DNA of 64,000 bases from DT-111 sp965263225 (GCA_965263225.1 CBDHHG010000045.1:322998-386997), one strand, 5' to 3'. Positions 9,914 through 18,918 are shown, numbered from the stretch's first letter. A program made the numbers and translations. Notes: generated by a model from the sequence alone, not told the origin.

Positions 9914-10381
9914 TTATTTTATGAATAGAGTTTCTCCAAAGGAAAGTCTATTTTTACTTATAGGTATATACCAAGCATTCATCCTTTTATCCCAGGCGAT
10001 CACCTTTTGAAATTTTTCCCAGGAAAATCTATATAGAGCTAATAAGTTGAAATCTTCATCAAGTTGAACAATCAATAAAAACTCAAATAGCTGCTTCCCT
10101 TTATTGTAAGTATCAGGATATATTGTGCCAGTTTTTTTTGCCTTTTGTACAGTCTTTATAGAATATCTCTCACCATCTCTTGAAAGAGCATCGACATTTT
10201 TGGCACCTATTGGAGCAGCCATCAAATTTGAATACCCTGAATTAGAGTTAAAAAAGTTGATAGCAACTTTTTCGCCAATTTCTCCTACACTAAATTTGAG
10301 CCCTCTTCTATTCATTTCCTTGTCCACCCTAATACGAATTGACATGAGCTCTTCTTCCGACAACGATTCAAAGTCAATCAT
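9914..10381 (-). CDS. Small PD-(D/E)XK-like protein (DUF6998-like)
   Basis: This 155-residue protein has a short helical N-terminus and then GEIGEKVAINFF (residues 33-44), NVDALSRDGERYSIKTVQ (62-79) and a beta-rich C-terminus. Glu in the first helix, Asp64 and the Lys76 strand fit the core layout of PD-(D/E)XK nuclease-fold proteins, and the arrangement resembles DUF6998-type domains. The residue two before Lys76 is Ser rather than Glu, Asp or Gln, so catalytic activity is uncertain. The gene ends 6 bp before drmMII and is likely in the same operon. It may be a restriction partner or a DNA-binding accessory of the methyltransferase; both ideas are inference. Confidence 0.6.
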   Translation of the reverse strand: MIDFESLSEEELMSIRIRVDKEMNRRGLKFSVGEIGEKVAINFFNSNSGYSNLMAAPIGAKNVDALSRDGERYSIKTVQKAKKTGTIYPDTYNKGKQLFEFLLIVQLDEDFNLLALYRFSWEKFQKVIAWDKRMNAWYIPISKNRLSFGETLFIK

Positions 10382-10448
10382 CCAAAAGTAATTGATGAGA
10401 AAAAATTTAAGTGACGAAATAGAAATTCAAAAAATGATTAATCTATTC

Positions 10449-11054
10449 TCACTTACCATTAATGACTATACCTCTATATCTGAGGTATTTATAAAGTGTA
10501 CTTCTTGCTATTCCTAAATGATTACAGATTTTGGTTATTGACAATTCTTCCCGATCATCATTTTTCCCTCTGCCTTGTTTATATAAAGTTTCCGCAACCA
10601 TTGCCTTGTCTTGAGCTTCCTTCGAAAGTCCTTTAGGTCTTCCTCCTTTACGGCCCCTTGCTCTTGCTGCTTCCAGACCAGCTTTAGTACGCTCTCTAAT
10701 AATATCTTTCTCAAACTCTGCTAAGGAAGCAAACAAATGAAACGTCAGCTTACCTTGTGGGGTAGTGGTATCAATAGAGTCGTTTAGCGATTTTAGGCCG
10801 GCCCCTTTTTCCTGAATCTCGTTGACCAAGTTGACCAAGTCGCGAAGCGATCTACCCAAGCGGTCCAGTTTCCAGGTGACGATCACATCCCCTTGCCGAA
10901 GTTGATCAACCATCTTCCTAAGTTCAGGGCGATCTGCTTTGGCTCCACTAATTTGTTCCTCAAAGATTTTCTTGCACCCTTCTTTCTCCAGTGCATCCAT
11001 CTGGAGGGAAAGGTTTTGCTCTTTAGTACTTACTCTAGCGTATCCTATTTTCAT
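10449..11054 (-). CDS. Serine recombinase (resolvase/invertase family)
   Basis: This 201-residue small serine recombinase begins MKIGYARVSTKEQN with the nucleophile Ser9. It continues with the conserved GCKKIFEEQISGAKADRPEL, VTWKLDRLGRSLRDLV and LASLAEFEKDIIRERTKAGL blocks. The C-terminal 50 residues hold an HTH_7-type DNA-binding helix-turn-helix (ITKICNHLGIARSTLYKYL). Length and order match complete resolvases or invertases. It lies upstream of the DISARM genes in the same direction, 67 bp away. It could resolve a transposon or belong to the mobility of the defence island. No invertible segment or clear res site was found by eye, though the upstream region has a short palindrome. Confidence 0.92.
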   Translation of the reverse strand: MKIGYARVSTKEQNLSLQMDALEKEGCKKIFEEQISGAKADRPELRKMVDQLRQGDVIVTWKLDRLGRSLRDLVNLVNEIQEKGAGLKSLNDSIDTTTPQGKLTFHLFASLAEFEKDIIRERTKAGLEAARARGRKGGRPKGLSKEAQDKAMVAETLYKQGRGKNDDREELSITKICNHLGIARSTLYKYLRYRGIVINGK

Positions 11055-11173
11055 ATTTGTTCGCTAAAACGTTTATGGCAACAAATTAACATACTTAGTT
11101 TTGGAATACTAGTTTTTTGTACGAAACTTTGAAGAAATAGTTCCGTAGGGAAAAGAGAGGGGGAGTGTATGAG

Positions 11174-11187
11174 AAAACGTCCGTTTT
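11174..11187. promoter_or_regulatory. Short palindrome in the divergent promoter region
   Basis: The sequence AAAACGTCCGTTTT is a 6+2+6 inverted repeat in the 209-bp gap between the divergent recombinase gene and the zinc-site/metallopeptidase pair. A related AAAACGT word occurs at about 11066. It could be an operator or recombinase half-sites; there is no direct evidence for either. Confidence 0.25.
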
Positions 11188-11263
11188 TTCGAATGCTTTT
11201 ATTAGGGAATTTGAGTTCTAATTTCTAGAAAACCGAATTTTTAATGTGCTAAATCTAATAAAG

Positions 11264-12352
11264 ATGAGGACCAAAGAAGATAAATGTTTGATTTGTGAAT
11301 TGAAGGATTCTACAAAGAAGGGATCGCATCTTATGCCTGCTGGATTATCTGCACCTTGTGATAATGGTAGAAATAGAGAGGAGCTTTATTTTATTGGAGA
11401 AACTATTAACGTCTACTACGGTTCAAACAATTCTAGGAACAATAATTTCATACAGGACACAACGAGGCATACGAACTTCAATGTGATGGATTATATCTTT
11501 TGTCCTGATTGCGAAAACAAACTGTCTGTAATTGAAAGCTCCATTATACCCTTTTTGACCCAAAGAATTCCTTCAAACCAAGGATTTGAGAAAGAAGGTA
11601 ATACTGTCAATGGACTTCGTTATCGAGAATATTCGAATGTAGATCTGGCAGAGTTTAAGTTGTTTTTTTATACGGTAGTTTGGAGATTGGGATTAGCACA
11701 ACAATTGAACTATGGCACGAATATCTTCTCTAATGAAGAATATGAAAAACTCCGAAGTGTAATTAATAAATTCCTTTCTGAGAACTTGAGTGATATCACT
11801 AACAACCAAGAGTTACTTGATGAATTGCCATTAACCATCATAACCTCAAATTATCCCAAAACCTCGATGAATATATATGCTCCTCATAGAGTGAAAAATA
11901 ATCCTCCATTATTCATCGCTTGTCAATACTTGGTGTTTATTCACTTCAACGAATATGTAATACTGAACCCTAATTTTAGATTACCATTAGAAGTATTCAA
12001 TAAATCTTTAATTAACCGAAATACTTTGCCATTGAAGGTCGCTTTTTTGAAAGAAGATGAATGGTTCCGTTTTCTTGAGAAGGAATTTAAATATCGGGCT
12101 AAGGAATTTCAAGAAGTTAGAATTAAGGCTCTAATGGAAAAAACAGGTAAAGGATATCAAGAATGTGGCTCATTAATACACTCTAAAACCTATGATATTC
12201 AGATAAAACAACTCATGAATAAATTAGGTATTAGTAGAGACAAGAGCATTAAACTGTATAAAGAGAGAGGAGAAACACTAATCCATGAAAACCACCTAAA
12301 AGGGTATGGGTATTCATTTGATGACGCATTTTTAGAATTATTTGATAGTTGA
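11264..12352 (+). CDS. HNH-like Cys/His zinc-site protein, unknown function
   Basis: The ATG at 11264 gives 362 residues; a GTG 18 bases upstream is the alternative start. The N-terminal domain shows CLIC (Cys8, Cys11), then GSHLMPAGL with His22, then FCPDCENKL (Cys80, Cys83). The C-x2-C, SHxxP and FCxxCE pattern is typical of treble-clef, HNH-like endonuclease domains, so DNA cleavage is plausible but unproven. The rest has no familiar domain: a central helical part and a C-terminal segment with repeated MEKTGKGYQECG and MNKLGISRDKSIKLYK-like helices. The stop is 49 bp before the ATG of the metallopeptidase-like gene, suggesting a two-gene operon. It lies next to DISARM but on the opposite strand. 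Confidence 0.65.
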   Translation: MRTKEDKCLICELKDSTKKGSHLMPAGLSAPCDNGRNREELYFIGETINVYYGSNNSRNNNFIQDTTRHTNFNVMDYIFCPDCENKLSVIESSIIPFLTQRIPSNQGFEKEGNTVNGLRYREYSNVDLAEFKLFFYTVVWRLGLAQQLNYGTNIFSNEEYEKLRSVINKFLSENLSDITNNQELLDELPLTIITSNYPKTSMNIYAPHRVKNNPPLFIACQYLVFIHFNEYVILNPNFRLPLEVFNKSLINRNTLPLKVAFLKEDEWFRFLEKEFKYRAKEFQEVRIKALMEKTGKGYQECGSLIHSKTYDIQIKQLMNKLGISRDKSIKLYKERGETLIHENHLKGYGYSFDDAFLELFDS

Positions 12353-12401
12353 AAACGCCAGTTATCTAGGGCAAGAGCTAAACAACCAAATTAATCAAAG
12401 A

Positions 12402-13664
12402 ATGAAAAAATTAAAAATTGAAACCTTAGGATATTATATACCTGCTTTTTTTTTCCTTGAAGTAGGAACCAATGAAAACCTTGATGAAATAGAGAATTTA
12501 CCTGATAAAGTTAAAGCCACATTTTCACATGAGTATATTCATTTCCTGCAAGATCTTTTTACTAACTATGGACTAAGAAACATCACCCACATCGTAGATA
12601 TTTTGAAAACTCTAAATCAAGAAATACTTAAGAATAAAAAGAAAGAAATTGAAGTTCCGGTTGAAATTCCGGAAGATGGGGTTGCCAATATCAATATCGA
12701 ACTAGAGAACCTCTATCTAGGAGATTATGAATTCGATTTTCAATTCGATCAAATTATTGATATTCTAATAGAACCTAACAATACTATAGAGAATTACGAA
12801 GGTGTGCCAATCGTCCAAATGAATGTCCTAAACTCTCAAACAAGTGAACGTTCCAGCTTTAATTTTGGTGCTTTATGTGTGATAGAAAGCATGGCATATG
12901 TTATTGAATCTCAGTTATTCAACAACGACCCTGCACCTGATTTTCCATATAGAATCGTTGAAAAAACCATAAATCATATATGGTCAGCAATAAATAAACC
13001 TGATATCATTATTGCACTTTGCGAAGTTGCTTTAAATTCCTACAACCCAGGCCATTTTTTTGTTGATATTCTGTATAGAATGCAAAACCAAGGTTTTACA
13101 CCAAAAACCCCCACTGATATTTATAAGTTTTCTGAGGGATATTCAGCTGAAATAAATGGAAGAGTATTGTCCCATAATGAACTTTTTGAAGAACAATCTA
13201 CTGTTGCGGAAGTAAGTTTAAAAGATTACTTTACTACAGATTATTACAACCCGATTAAGTCATGGGTTTCAGATATATTTTCAAAAACTAGGAATTTGAA
13301 ATCTAATAGTAAGTTCAACTTTGCAAGTATCATTGAGGGTACCAAAAGTGAAAGGCAAAATAGATTTCTGAGTGTGGTAAATTATTTGGGCATCCCCGTA
13401 ATGTCTAATAGCAAAAATCAATTTTGGTCAACTCATGATGCTAAACAATTAATTATGTTTCGAGCCATTGTTGAAATTCAAAATGTTTTGATATATGGCA
13501 ATAAGTGTTGTGAGCTAAAAGGCTTTTGTAGCCAAGCTCCTCAAGGTGATATTACAAATTCATTTTGCGATACTGAGCCGTGGAAAAGAAGTACAATGGA
13601 AAATCTTTGCCCATTTGGTCAAATGTGGAAACTATGGGGACTTCATGAAAAACAAATCAGGTAA
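12402..13664 (+). CDS. HExxH putative zinc metallopeptidase, unknown family
   Basis: The ATG at 12402 gives 420 residues; a TTG 60 bases upstream would overlap the preceding gene. FSHEYIHFLQDLF contains the HExxH zinc-peptidase signature (His43, Glu44, His47). GALCVIESMAYVIESQLF, about 130 residues later, could supply a third ligand from its Glu. The C-terminus is cysteine-rich: KCCELKGFC, NSFC and ENLCPFGQMWKLWGL, which could form another metal site. I see no signal peptide, so a cytoplasmic protease or a metal-dependent protein is more likely. It follows the HNH-like gene in the same direction. A nuclease-like plus protease-like pair beside DISARM suggests a defence cassette, which is inference. 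Confidence 0.6.
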   Translation: MKKLKIETLGYYIPAFFFLEVGTNENLDEIENLPDKVKATFSHEYIHFLQDLFTNYGLRNITHIVDILKTLNQEILKNKKKEIEVPVEIPEDGVANINIELENLYLGDYEFDFQFDQIIDILIEPNNTIENYEGVPIVQMNVLNSQTSERSSFNFGALCVIESMAYVIESQLFNNDPAPDFPYRIVEKTINHIWSAINKPDIIIALCEVALNSYNPGHFFVDILYRMQNQGFTPKTPTDIYKFSEGYSAEINGRVLSHNELFEEQSTVAEVSLKDYFTTDYYNPIKSWVSDIFSKTRNLKSNSKFNFASIIEGTKSERQNRFLSVVNYLGIPVMSNSKNQFWSTHDAKQLIMFRAIVEIQNVLIYGNKCCELKGFCSQAPQGDITNSFCDTEPWKRSTMENLCPFGQMWKLWGLHEKQIR

Positions 13665-13689
13665 CAGACATAAATTGGGATAGAATCTT

Positions 13690-14160
13690 CTACAAACTCA
13701 AAACCCGTTCTTTAATCACCTTCTTTTCTCTAAGGTTCCAGAAATATCCATTATTTTTCTCATGCAGGCCATAGGATGTTAAAACCTCCATTGCACCTTC
13801 ATAATCTCCCTGTGCTTCCTTTATCTGAGCATAATTGATGATGTCCATTTCAAAAGGCTGTTGCCCAGCTTTCTTTGTTTGATCAATGACCCCTTCGAAG
13901 CAATCCAGCGCCTCCTCCAGTACTCCTTGATCTTTTTTGATTTTCCCTATTATTTTTTCATTATCAGGATCAGATTCTACCGTTTCGAACCATTCCACAT
14001 AATAATCAAGTGCTTGTGAAAACCTCCACTGCTTTTCTCTCATTTTTGCTGCATGGAACAAAGAATAACTATCCGCTTCCAAGGCTTCAGAAAGGTACTT
14101 TTCTGCTATGGAGTAATGACCTTTATTGATAGCATATTCAAAAGCAAATGTTCTATTATT
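13690..14160 (-). pseudogene. 3' part of a helical-repeat protein gene split by IS66
   Basis: Reading on the minus strand from 14160, this piece encodes about 157 residues of helical, TPR-like sequence, for example HYSIAEKYLSEALEA and QWRFSQALDYYVEWFE, ending KERVLSL. It has no start of its own; the GTG at 14172 lies inside the IS66 end. Removing IS66 and one copy of its 8-bp target duplication joins it in frame to the fragment at 16387-16686: LVEANN is followed by RTFAFEYAINK. The gene was therefore intact before the IS66 insertion. The function of the parent protein is unknown. Confidence 0.8.
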
Positions 14161-14187
14161 GTATCCGCCCACTGGCCCCCATCTTTC

Positions 14188-15714
14188 CTACTCCATAAAG
14201 GTTTTGAGAAGTTGTTTGTCCATGTTTTGAGGCAGCCATTGGATAGCCTCAGGGGTAGCTTTGTTATTGGCCAGCTGTCGAAGAAGCCAGGTGAGGTATC
14301 GGTGAGCATTGAGGCCCCAGTTGTTGCAAGTGCCGATAATGGAGTAAAGGCAGGCCAGGTTTTGAGCCGCCTCGTCGGAGCCAGCAAACAGATAGTTCTT
14401 ACGCCCCAAAGCTACGGGCCGGATCGTATTTTCTACCAGGTTGTTATCAATCTCCAATTGGCCATCGCGGGCATAGGCATACAGACCTTTCCAGCGTTTT
14501 AAGCTGTAGGCAATAGCTTTACCAATAGGACTTTGGGGCAATAAGCCAGCGGAGGTATATTGCTCTTTTAGCCATGCACCCAATTCTTCCAATATGGGTA
14601 TGGCCTGGTGCTGGCGCAGTTGGAAACGCTGTGCCTCATCCATTTTCTGTTCGCGCGCCTGGCGTTCAATGCGATATAGTTTTTGGGCTTGCTCTAGAAA
14701 ATAGTTGGCCCGAGGTGGATCGGTATTTTGAGCCTCTACAAATTTGCGCCGGGCATGAGCCATACAATGGATCAAGTGTAGGTCTTGTTTGCGCTCCACA
14801 GTTTCATACACACTATATCCATCGGCTTGTAAGATACCACTGAAGCCATCGAGCAATAAGTGTCCGGCCTTAGCACTGCGCCTGGAGTCATATTGGAAGA
14901 ATACCGCCTTAAGCTTTGGATTGTGAAGTACCCAGAAGTAGCCCCGGTGGCTGGCTCCGGGCTTATTCTTAGTTAACACCGTGATACGCGTCTCGTCCAC
15001 TTGGTTATAAGGCTGGGTCAGTAAATCCTGGTGCAACAGATGGTAGATAGGCCGCAAGCTATGAGCGGCGGTATGGAACCAATTATGGAGGTTGTTTTCT
15101 GAGATAAACCCCAGCCCGGCTTGTTTGAGTTTTTTGCGGAAGCGGTGGATAGGCGTATGGAAAAGAATCTTCTCGACTATGATTTGAGCCACTAGGCTCT
15201 CGTCCACTATACCTTTGGGGATCAACCGTAAAGGGACATTGGCTTGGCTTACGCCTTGCTCTTGATCAGCCTTATTAACATAGCGGGGGCGAATGATGCG
15301 CTTGACATATAAATCAGCTGGCACATAGGCCAACAGCTCGGTTATATCTTCTCCGATCTTGGATAGCTTACTGATATCTACACCTGTGGGCTCGATGATT
15401 TGCTCTTCTCGTCGCAGCGATGCGGGGAAGGTATTGCGTTTTATTGGCCGACGGGCTTTTTGAGGCTTCTTTTTTCTGTGTAATACCTGCTCTTGTTCGA
15501 CTGGCTGAGCTGCTTGGTCCTCTTGCTCGAATAAGCGTCCCTGATTAGGGTCTTGCTCACTGACATACCGTTCGCGCTTGGCGCTGAAGAGTAACTTCTT
15601 GAGCTGCGCATTCTCTGCCTTAAGCAGAAAATTCTCTTCCTTGAGGGCCTTGTTTTCCGTTTCTAGTGGACTCATAAGCTTAGTCTGAAGATACGGAAAA
15701 AGACCCGGATTCAC
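14188..15714 (-). CDS. tnpC: IS66 transposase TnpC
   Basis: This 508-residue protein is the DDE transposase of the IS66 element. It has an N-terminal leucine-rich coiled coil (ETENKALKEENFLLKAENAQ), a zinc-finger/linker part, then the catalytic core. Probable acidic residues lie in YNQVDETRITVL, GILQADGYSVYE and EIDNNLVENTIRPVALGRKN. Length equals that of active IS66 TnpC proteins and there is no frameshift. It overlaps tnpB by 4 bp. Its stop is 27 bp from the element end. Confidence 0.95.
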   Translation of the reverse strand: MNPGLFPYLQTKLMSPLETENKALKEENFLLKAENAQLKKLLFSAKRERYVSEQDPNQGRLFEQEDQAAQPVEQEQVLHRKKKPQKARRPIKRNTFPASLRREEQIIEPTGVDISKLSKIGEDITELLAYVPADLYVKRIIRPRYVNKADQEQGVSQANVPLRLIPKGIVDESLVAQIIVEKILFHTPIHRFRKKLKQAGLGFISENNLHNWFHTAAHSLRPIYHLLHQDLLTQPYNQVDETRITVLTKNKPGASHRGYFWVLHNPKLKAVFFQYDSRRSAKAGHLLLDGFSGILQADGYSVYETVERKQDLHLIHCMAHARRKFVEAQNTDPPRANYFLEQAQKLYRIERQAREQKMDEAQRFQLRQHQAIPILEELGAWLKEQYTSAGLLPQSPIGKAIAYSLKRWKGLYAYARDGQLEIDNNLVENTIRPVALGRKNYLFAGSDEAAQNLACLYSIIGTCNNWGLNAHRYLTWLLRQLANNKATPEAIQWLPQNMDKQLLKTFME

Positions 15715-16055
15715 TGGCTTTTACCCAAGGAAAAGCGCTTCCTTTTTTCAATCTTATCCGTCTTAATCCCTCGTAAAATCAGTAGTAGTTTTTCGTAGCA
15801 AAGCTCATAGCCACTAGCCGATGACGGGTGCTCAAAAGTCCCCCTTTCCAGGCGCTTATAGTACAGCCCAAAACCATCTCCCTCCCACATTAGCAGCTTC
15901 AAATGGGTCTTGCGCCGGTTGATAAATACAAAGCCTGCTCCGCTCAATAAGGACAAGCCCATCTGGCCACTCACCAAAGCACCCAGAGTATTGAAGCTCT
16001 TGCGCATGTCACAGGGCTTATCATACAAATAATATTGCCGCGATACCTCAAGCAT
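15711..16055 (-). CDS. tnpB: IS66 accessory protein TnpB
   Basis: This 114-residue protein is the IS66 Orf2-type accessory protein needed for transposition. The family signature is clear: YYLYDKPCDMRKSFNTLGALV near the start and FVFINRRKTHLKLLMWEGDGFGLYYKRLERG in the middle. It overlaps tnpA by 8 bp and tnpC by 4 bp, the usual coupled arrangement. Confidence 0.95.
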   Translation of the reverse strand: MLEVSRQYYLYDKPCDMRKSFNTLGALVSGQMGLSLLSGAGFVFINRRKTHLKLLMWEGDGFGLYYKRLERGTFEHPSSASGYELCYEKLLLILRGIKTDKIEKRKRFSLGKSQ

Positions 16056-16320
16056 TTTGTAAGCACTTGATTAATTCCCCATCTAACCTCCCCTTGTAAT
16101 GTACACGGATACCATTGGCAAAGTGGACTTCTATCAGACCCTCAGTTGCCGCAACGCTAGACAGCGCAATAAACTTACCTGTATCTGCAAATTCTTGCTC
16201 CAGTTTGAACCAACTCATAAATGTGCCGTATTTTAGCTCATGCTTACGACAATAAGCAGGGCGGCTAAGCCCACTTGTGCGCCAGGACCTTACATGACCT
16301 AAGCGTTCTGATCTTGTCAT
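16048..16320 (-). CDS. tnpA: IS66 accessory protein TnpA
   Basis: This 90-residue protein has the helix-turn-helix N-terminus of IS66 TnpA (RSWRTSGLSRPAYCRKHELK, then YGTFMSWFK) and a short beta-rich tail. It is the first gene of the IS66 operon, and its start lies 66 bp inside the element end. It probably binds DNA to regulate or assist transposition. Confidence 0.9.
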   Translation of the reverse strand: MTRSERLGHVRSWRTSGLSRPAYCRKHELKYGTFMSWFKLEQEFADTGKFIALSSVAATEGLIEVHFANGIRVHYKGRLDGELIKCLQNA

Positions 16321-16386
16321 AGATTTTTAACCTAAAGATCGGCCGCAGCTTCATCAAACGCAAGATGGGGTGCAATGGGCGGATAC

Positions 16387-16686
16387 CTATTATTGGCCTC
16401 TACTAGTTTTTCCGAATGTGCTAAAACATCTGTTTTTGCAATATAATGCTCAAGCCGGGTTTCAAACCAATCCAGCTTCTCAAAACCTCTTCTTCTATAT
16501 TCCTCATAGTTCTCTTTGGCTTTTTCTACTTCTCCGCTGCCAGCTAATATTTTGATTAGCTCAACCGAAAAGACCGGAAATGCAAAGGACTTATCTTGTG
16601 TTTGGAAATGAATCAAGAATTTGATTGCACCCTCTAAATCCTCTGAAGCTTTAAAAGAGGGATATATTGCAAATTTCGGAGAATCT
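16387..16686 (-). pseudogene. Internal fragment of the same helical-repeat gene, cut by IS66 and ISL3
   Basis: The minus-strand frame is open from the ISL3 border at 16686 to the IS66 border, reading DSPKFAIYPSFKASEDLEG, then KILAGSGEVEKAKENYEEYR and AHSEKLVEANN. It has no stop at the ISL3 end, so the original start was lost when ISL3 inserted or by a later rearrangement. It joins in frame to the fragment at 13690-14160 once IS66 is removed. The 5' part was not found on the other side of ISL3. Confidence 0.8.
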
Positions 16687-18410
16687 GGTTCTTACCCACT
16701 TTTGGTGGAAAGAAGCCTGATGACCAAAGACGGTGGGGTATTTTCAATGGATGGTATCCCCAGCACTACTACCTATCTCGAATTTGGTTTGCTTCCAGGC
16801 TTTGGATAAGCGGGAAGATCACTTTCTGCTTAAGCTAAGGACAAAGAGTGTCCAAGGTATTTGCCCGGACTGTGGCCAAAGAAGCCTAAGTAGGCATAGT
16901 AATTATATGCGCAAACTACTAGACTTACCTTGGGCGGGTATTCCGGTTAAGGTTAATCTGAGTGTCAATAAGTACTACTGTAAGAATGAAAATTGCAGCC
17001 GTAAGGTTTTTACTGAACGACTCGGTGAAAATCTAAAGCCTTATGCCCGTCGTACATCGAGATTGACAGCACACCTTACTCGAATCGGTTATGCCCTTGG
17101 CGGTAATGCTGGCTCTAAACTTGCTTCGTTTCTGGGGATGCCAGTAGGTCGGTCCACCATTTTACGGATAATATGCAATTGTCCGAATGACTTCGAGGTA
17201 GCTTCTCCCCTGATATTGGGTATTGATGATTGGGCCTTCAAAAAAGGTAATACCTATGGCACCATCTTGGTGGATTTGGAGAAGAGAAAGCCAATAGACC
17301 TCTTGCCTGACCGGGAAGTGGAAACGGTGAAAAAATGGCTAGAGGCCCATCCCGGCATCAAGATTATTAGTAGGGATCGCGCCAGTTGTTATTCTCAAGC
17401 TGCTAAACTGGGAGCTCCGAATGCGATCCAGGTAGCAGATCGATGGCATCTACTAAAAAATCTTGGAGAAGCCCTGAAGCGCTTGCTGGATAAACATAAT
17501 CAAGAACTACGTCTAGCAGCTAAAGACATCGCTCAAAGAGAAAGAAAACAGGCCAAGGCGCCTGACAATCCAATTCCTGATATAAAAACAGCCCCTACAG
17601 AAGACAAAAATACATCAACTAAGGCCCCTGCCTTGTCAAGGTATGAATTGAATTTTTTAGAAGTGAAACGTCTGAGGTCCAAAGGCCATTCAATCAAATC
17701 CATTCATCGTCAGACAGGTGTTCATCGTCAAACGATTAAAAAGTACTTGAAATATGAGGAATATCCCCAAAAGATAAACGGAGGGACTAAGATGTCAAAG
17801 GCCTTACCTTTTGAAGATTATCTGAGAAAAAGATGGGATGAGGGTGAAACAAGATACATGCAATTGTGGCGTGAGATTAAGGAACAGGGGTTTACCGGTT
17901 CGCCGCAAAGTGTATATAGATTCATTTGCAAATACCCCAGGGATCGCAGTATTGAAAAACTCCCACCTCCTTTAAAGGTGAAAGTATGGTCTGCCCGAAA
18001 AGTTAGTTCGCTAATGAGCAAACCTTTTGAGGACCTGGATGAAGAAACTCAGAATTATCTACGGACCCTTTACAAATACTGTCCGCAAGCCAATCAAGCC
18101 AGTCAGTTGGCCCGCAAGTTTAAGAACATGACAGATAAACTCAGAAAGAAACACCTTAACCGCTGGATTAATCAAGCACTGCAAAGCGGCATTCCTTCAT
18201 TGAGGAATTTTGCCAAGGGGCTACAACAAGACTATGATGCAGTAAGAGCAGCAGTATCTCTCAAGTGGAGTAATGGTCAAGTGGAAGGACAGGTCAACCG
18301 TCTGAAAAATATCAAGCGCCAAATGTATGGCCGGGCTGGCTTTCAGCTACTGAGAAAGAGAGTCCTGATGGATTCCAGTTGACAGATTCCACCAAAAGTG
18401 GGTAAGAACC
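16687..18410 (+). mobile_element. ISL3-family insertion sequence, complete
   Basis: A 1724-bp element with a 23-bp perfect terminal inverted repeat that begins GGTTCTTACCCACTTTTGG at 16687 and, on the other strand, at 18410. It contains one transposase gene. ISL3 elements normally make an 8-bp target duplication, but the flanks differ (GAGAATCT left, AGCTGCGC right), so one flank has been deleted or exchanged since insertion. Confidence 0.92.
16751..18382 (+). CDS. ISL3-family transposase
   Basis: This DDE transposase has about 543 residues from the ATG at 16751; a GTG at 16733 is possible. An N-terminal zinc ribbon (CPDCG...CKNENC) is followed by a helix-turn-helix region. The DDE_Tnp_ISL3 core starts at LGIDDWAFKKGNTYGTILVD, with SRDRASCYSQAAKLGAPNA and ADRWHLLKN after it. 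A second helix-turn-helix (SIKSIHRQTGVHRQTIKKYL) and the C-terminal KWSNGQVEGQVNRLKNIKRQ block, which carries the last acidic residue, are present. No frameshift is visible, so it may be active. Confidence 0.95.
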   Translation: MVSPALLPISNLVCFQALDKREDHFLLKLRTKSVQGICPDCGQRSLSRHSNYMRKLLDLPWAGIPVKVNLSVNKYYCKNENCSRKVFTERLGENLKPYARRTSRLTAHLTRIGYALGGNAGSKLASFLGMPVGRSTILRIICNCPNDFEVASPLILGIDDWAFKKGNTYGTILVDLEKRKPIDLLPDREVETVKKWLEAHPGIKIISRDRASCYSQAAKLGAPNAIQVADRWHLLKNLGEALKRLLDKHNQELRLAAKDIAQRERKQAKAPDNPIPDIKTAPTEDKNTSTKAPALSRYELNFLEVKRLRSKGHSIKSIHRQTGVHRQTIKKYLKYEEYPQKINGGTKMSKALPFEDYLRKRWDEGETRYMQLWREIKEQGFTGSPQSVYRFICKYPRDRSIEKLPPPLKVKVWSARKVSSLMSKPFEDLDEETQNYLRTLYKYCPQANQASQLARKFKNMTDKLRKKHLNRWINQALQSGIPSLRNFAKGLQQDYDAVRAAVSLKWSNGQVEGQVNRLKNIKRQMYGRAGFQLLRKRVLMDSS

Positions 18411-18918
18411 AGCTGCGCTGGAATACACAACCGGATTGTTAATTAGGAAATCTCCCTTCATCTGGGAGCGGAGGTGATACCTCTGAGCAGTTTTTCTTTT
18501 TCTGCCGGATACGTAATTGAGGTTTCCTCCCTTTTGTGAGGCAGGAACACTGAAGCAGGTGGAGACTAGAGCAAGGGTGAAGGAATTATTTTTTATTGGA
18601 GAAAAACGGATAAGAAAAAATCATTCTGGAAAGGAAGGCACGACCGTCCCTTGATACTGTCGGAGCATGCCAGTACCTTGCTGAAGCAAAAATAAGGAAG
18701 GAAATAAGCTCAATTTCGGACGGGGAAAGGAAAACGTGGGAGTTGGCGAGGTATCACTGGAGGTCCCTCATCAGTTTCCCGATTGTCCCTTGGTTCCTGA
18801 CATGGCCGCGTGTTTTTTGGGGAAACCGTGACAGGTTAGGGGGATATGAGGGGGAATGAAAATACAATTCAGTATTTACAAATCATATCTACGAGAAAAT
18901 TATAAGTAGTTTTCAATA
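18411..18918. other. Gene-free stretch between ISL3 and the TPR gene
   Basis: About 500 bp with no convincing coding frame. The part at 18600-18850 is richer in G and C than the neighbouring AT-rich genes. I looked for the missing 5' end of the split helical-repeat gene here; the frame that would join it at the ISL3 border stops after about a dozen codons. It may be remnant DNA from a rearrangement. Confidence 0.5.

Larger units (their letters stand above)
14161..16386 (-). mobile_element. IS66-family insertion sequence, complete
   Basis: A 2226-bp element with tnpA, tnpB and tnpC in order on the minus strand. The ends are imperfect inverted repeats of about 25 bp that begin GTATCCGCCCA at 14161 and on the opposite strand at 16386. 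It is flanked by perfect 8-bp direct repeats CTATTATT (14153-14160 and 16387-16394), the usual IS66 target duplication size. The exact duplication and intact genes suggest a fairly recent insertion. Confidence 0.93.

Noticed and set aside
14053..14843. Plus-strand frames (14053-14502, 14574-14843) across the IS66 end
   Set aside because: Antisense to the IS66 tnpC gene and to the split helical-repeat gene.
18411..18918. Continuation of the split helical-repeat gene beyond ISL3
   Set aside because: The frame that would join at the ISL3 border meets a TAA within about a dozen codons, and ISL3 has no target duplication to prove the original junction.
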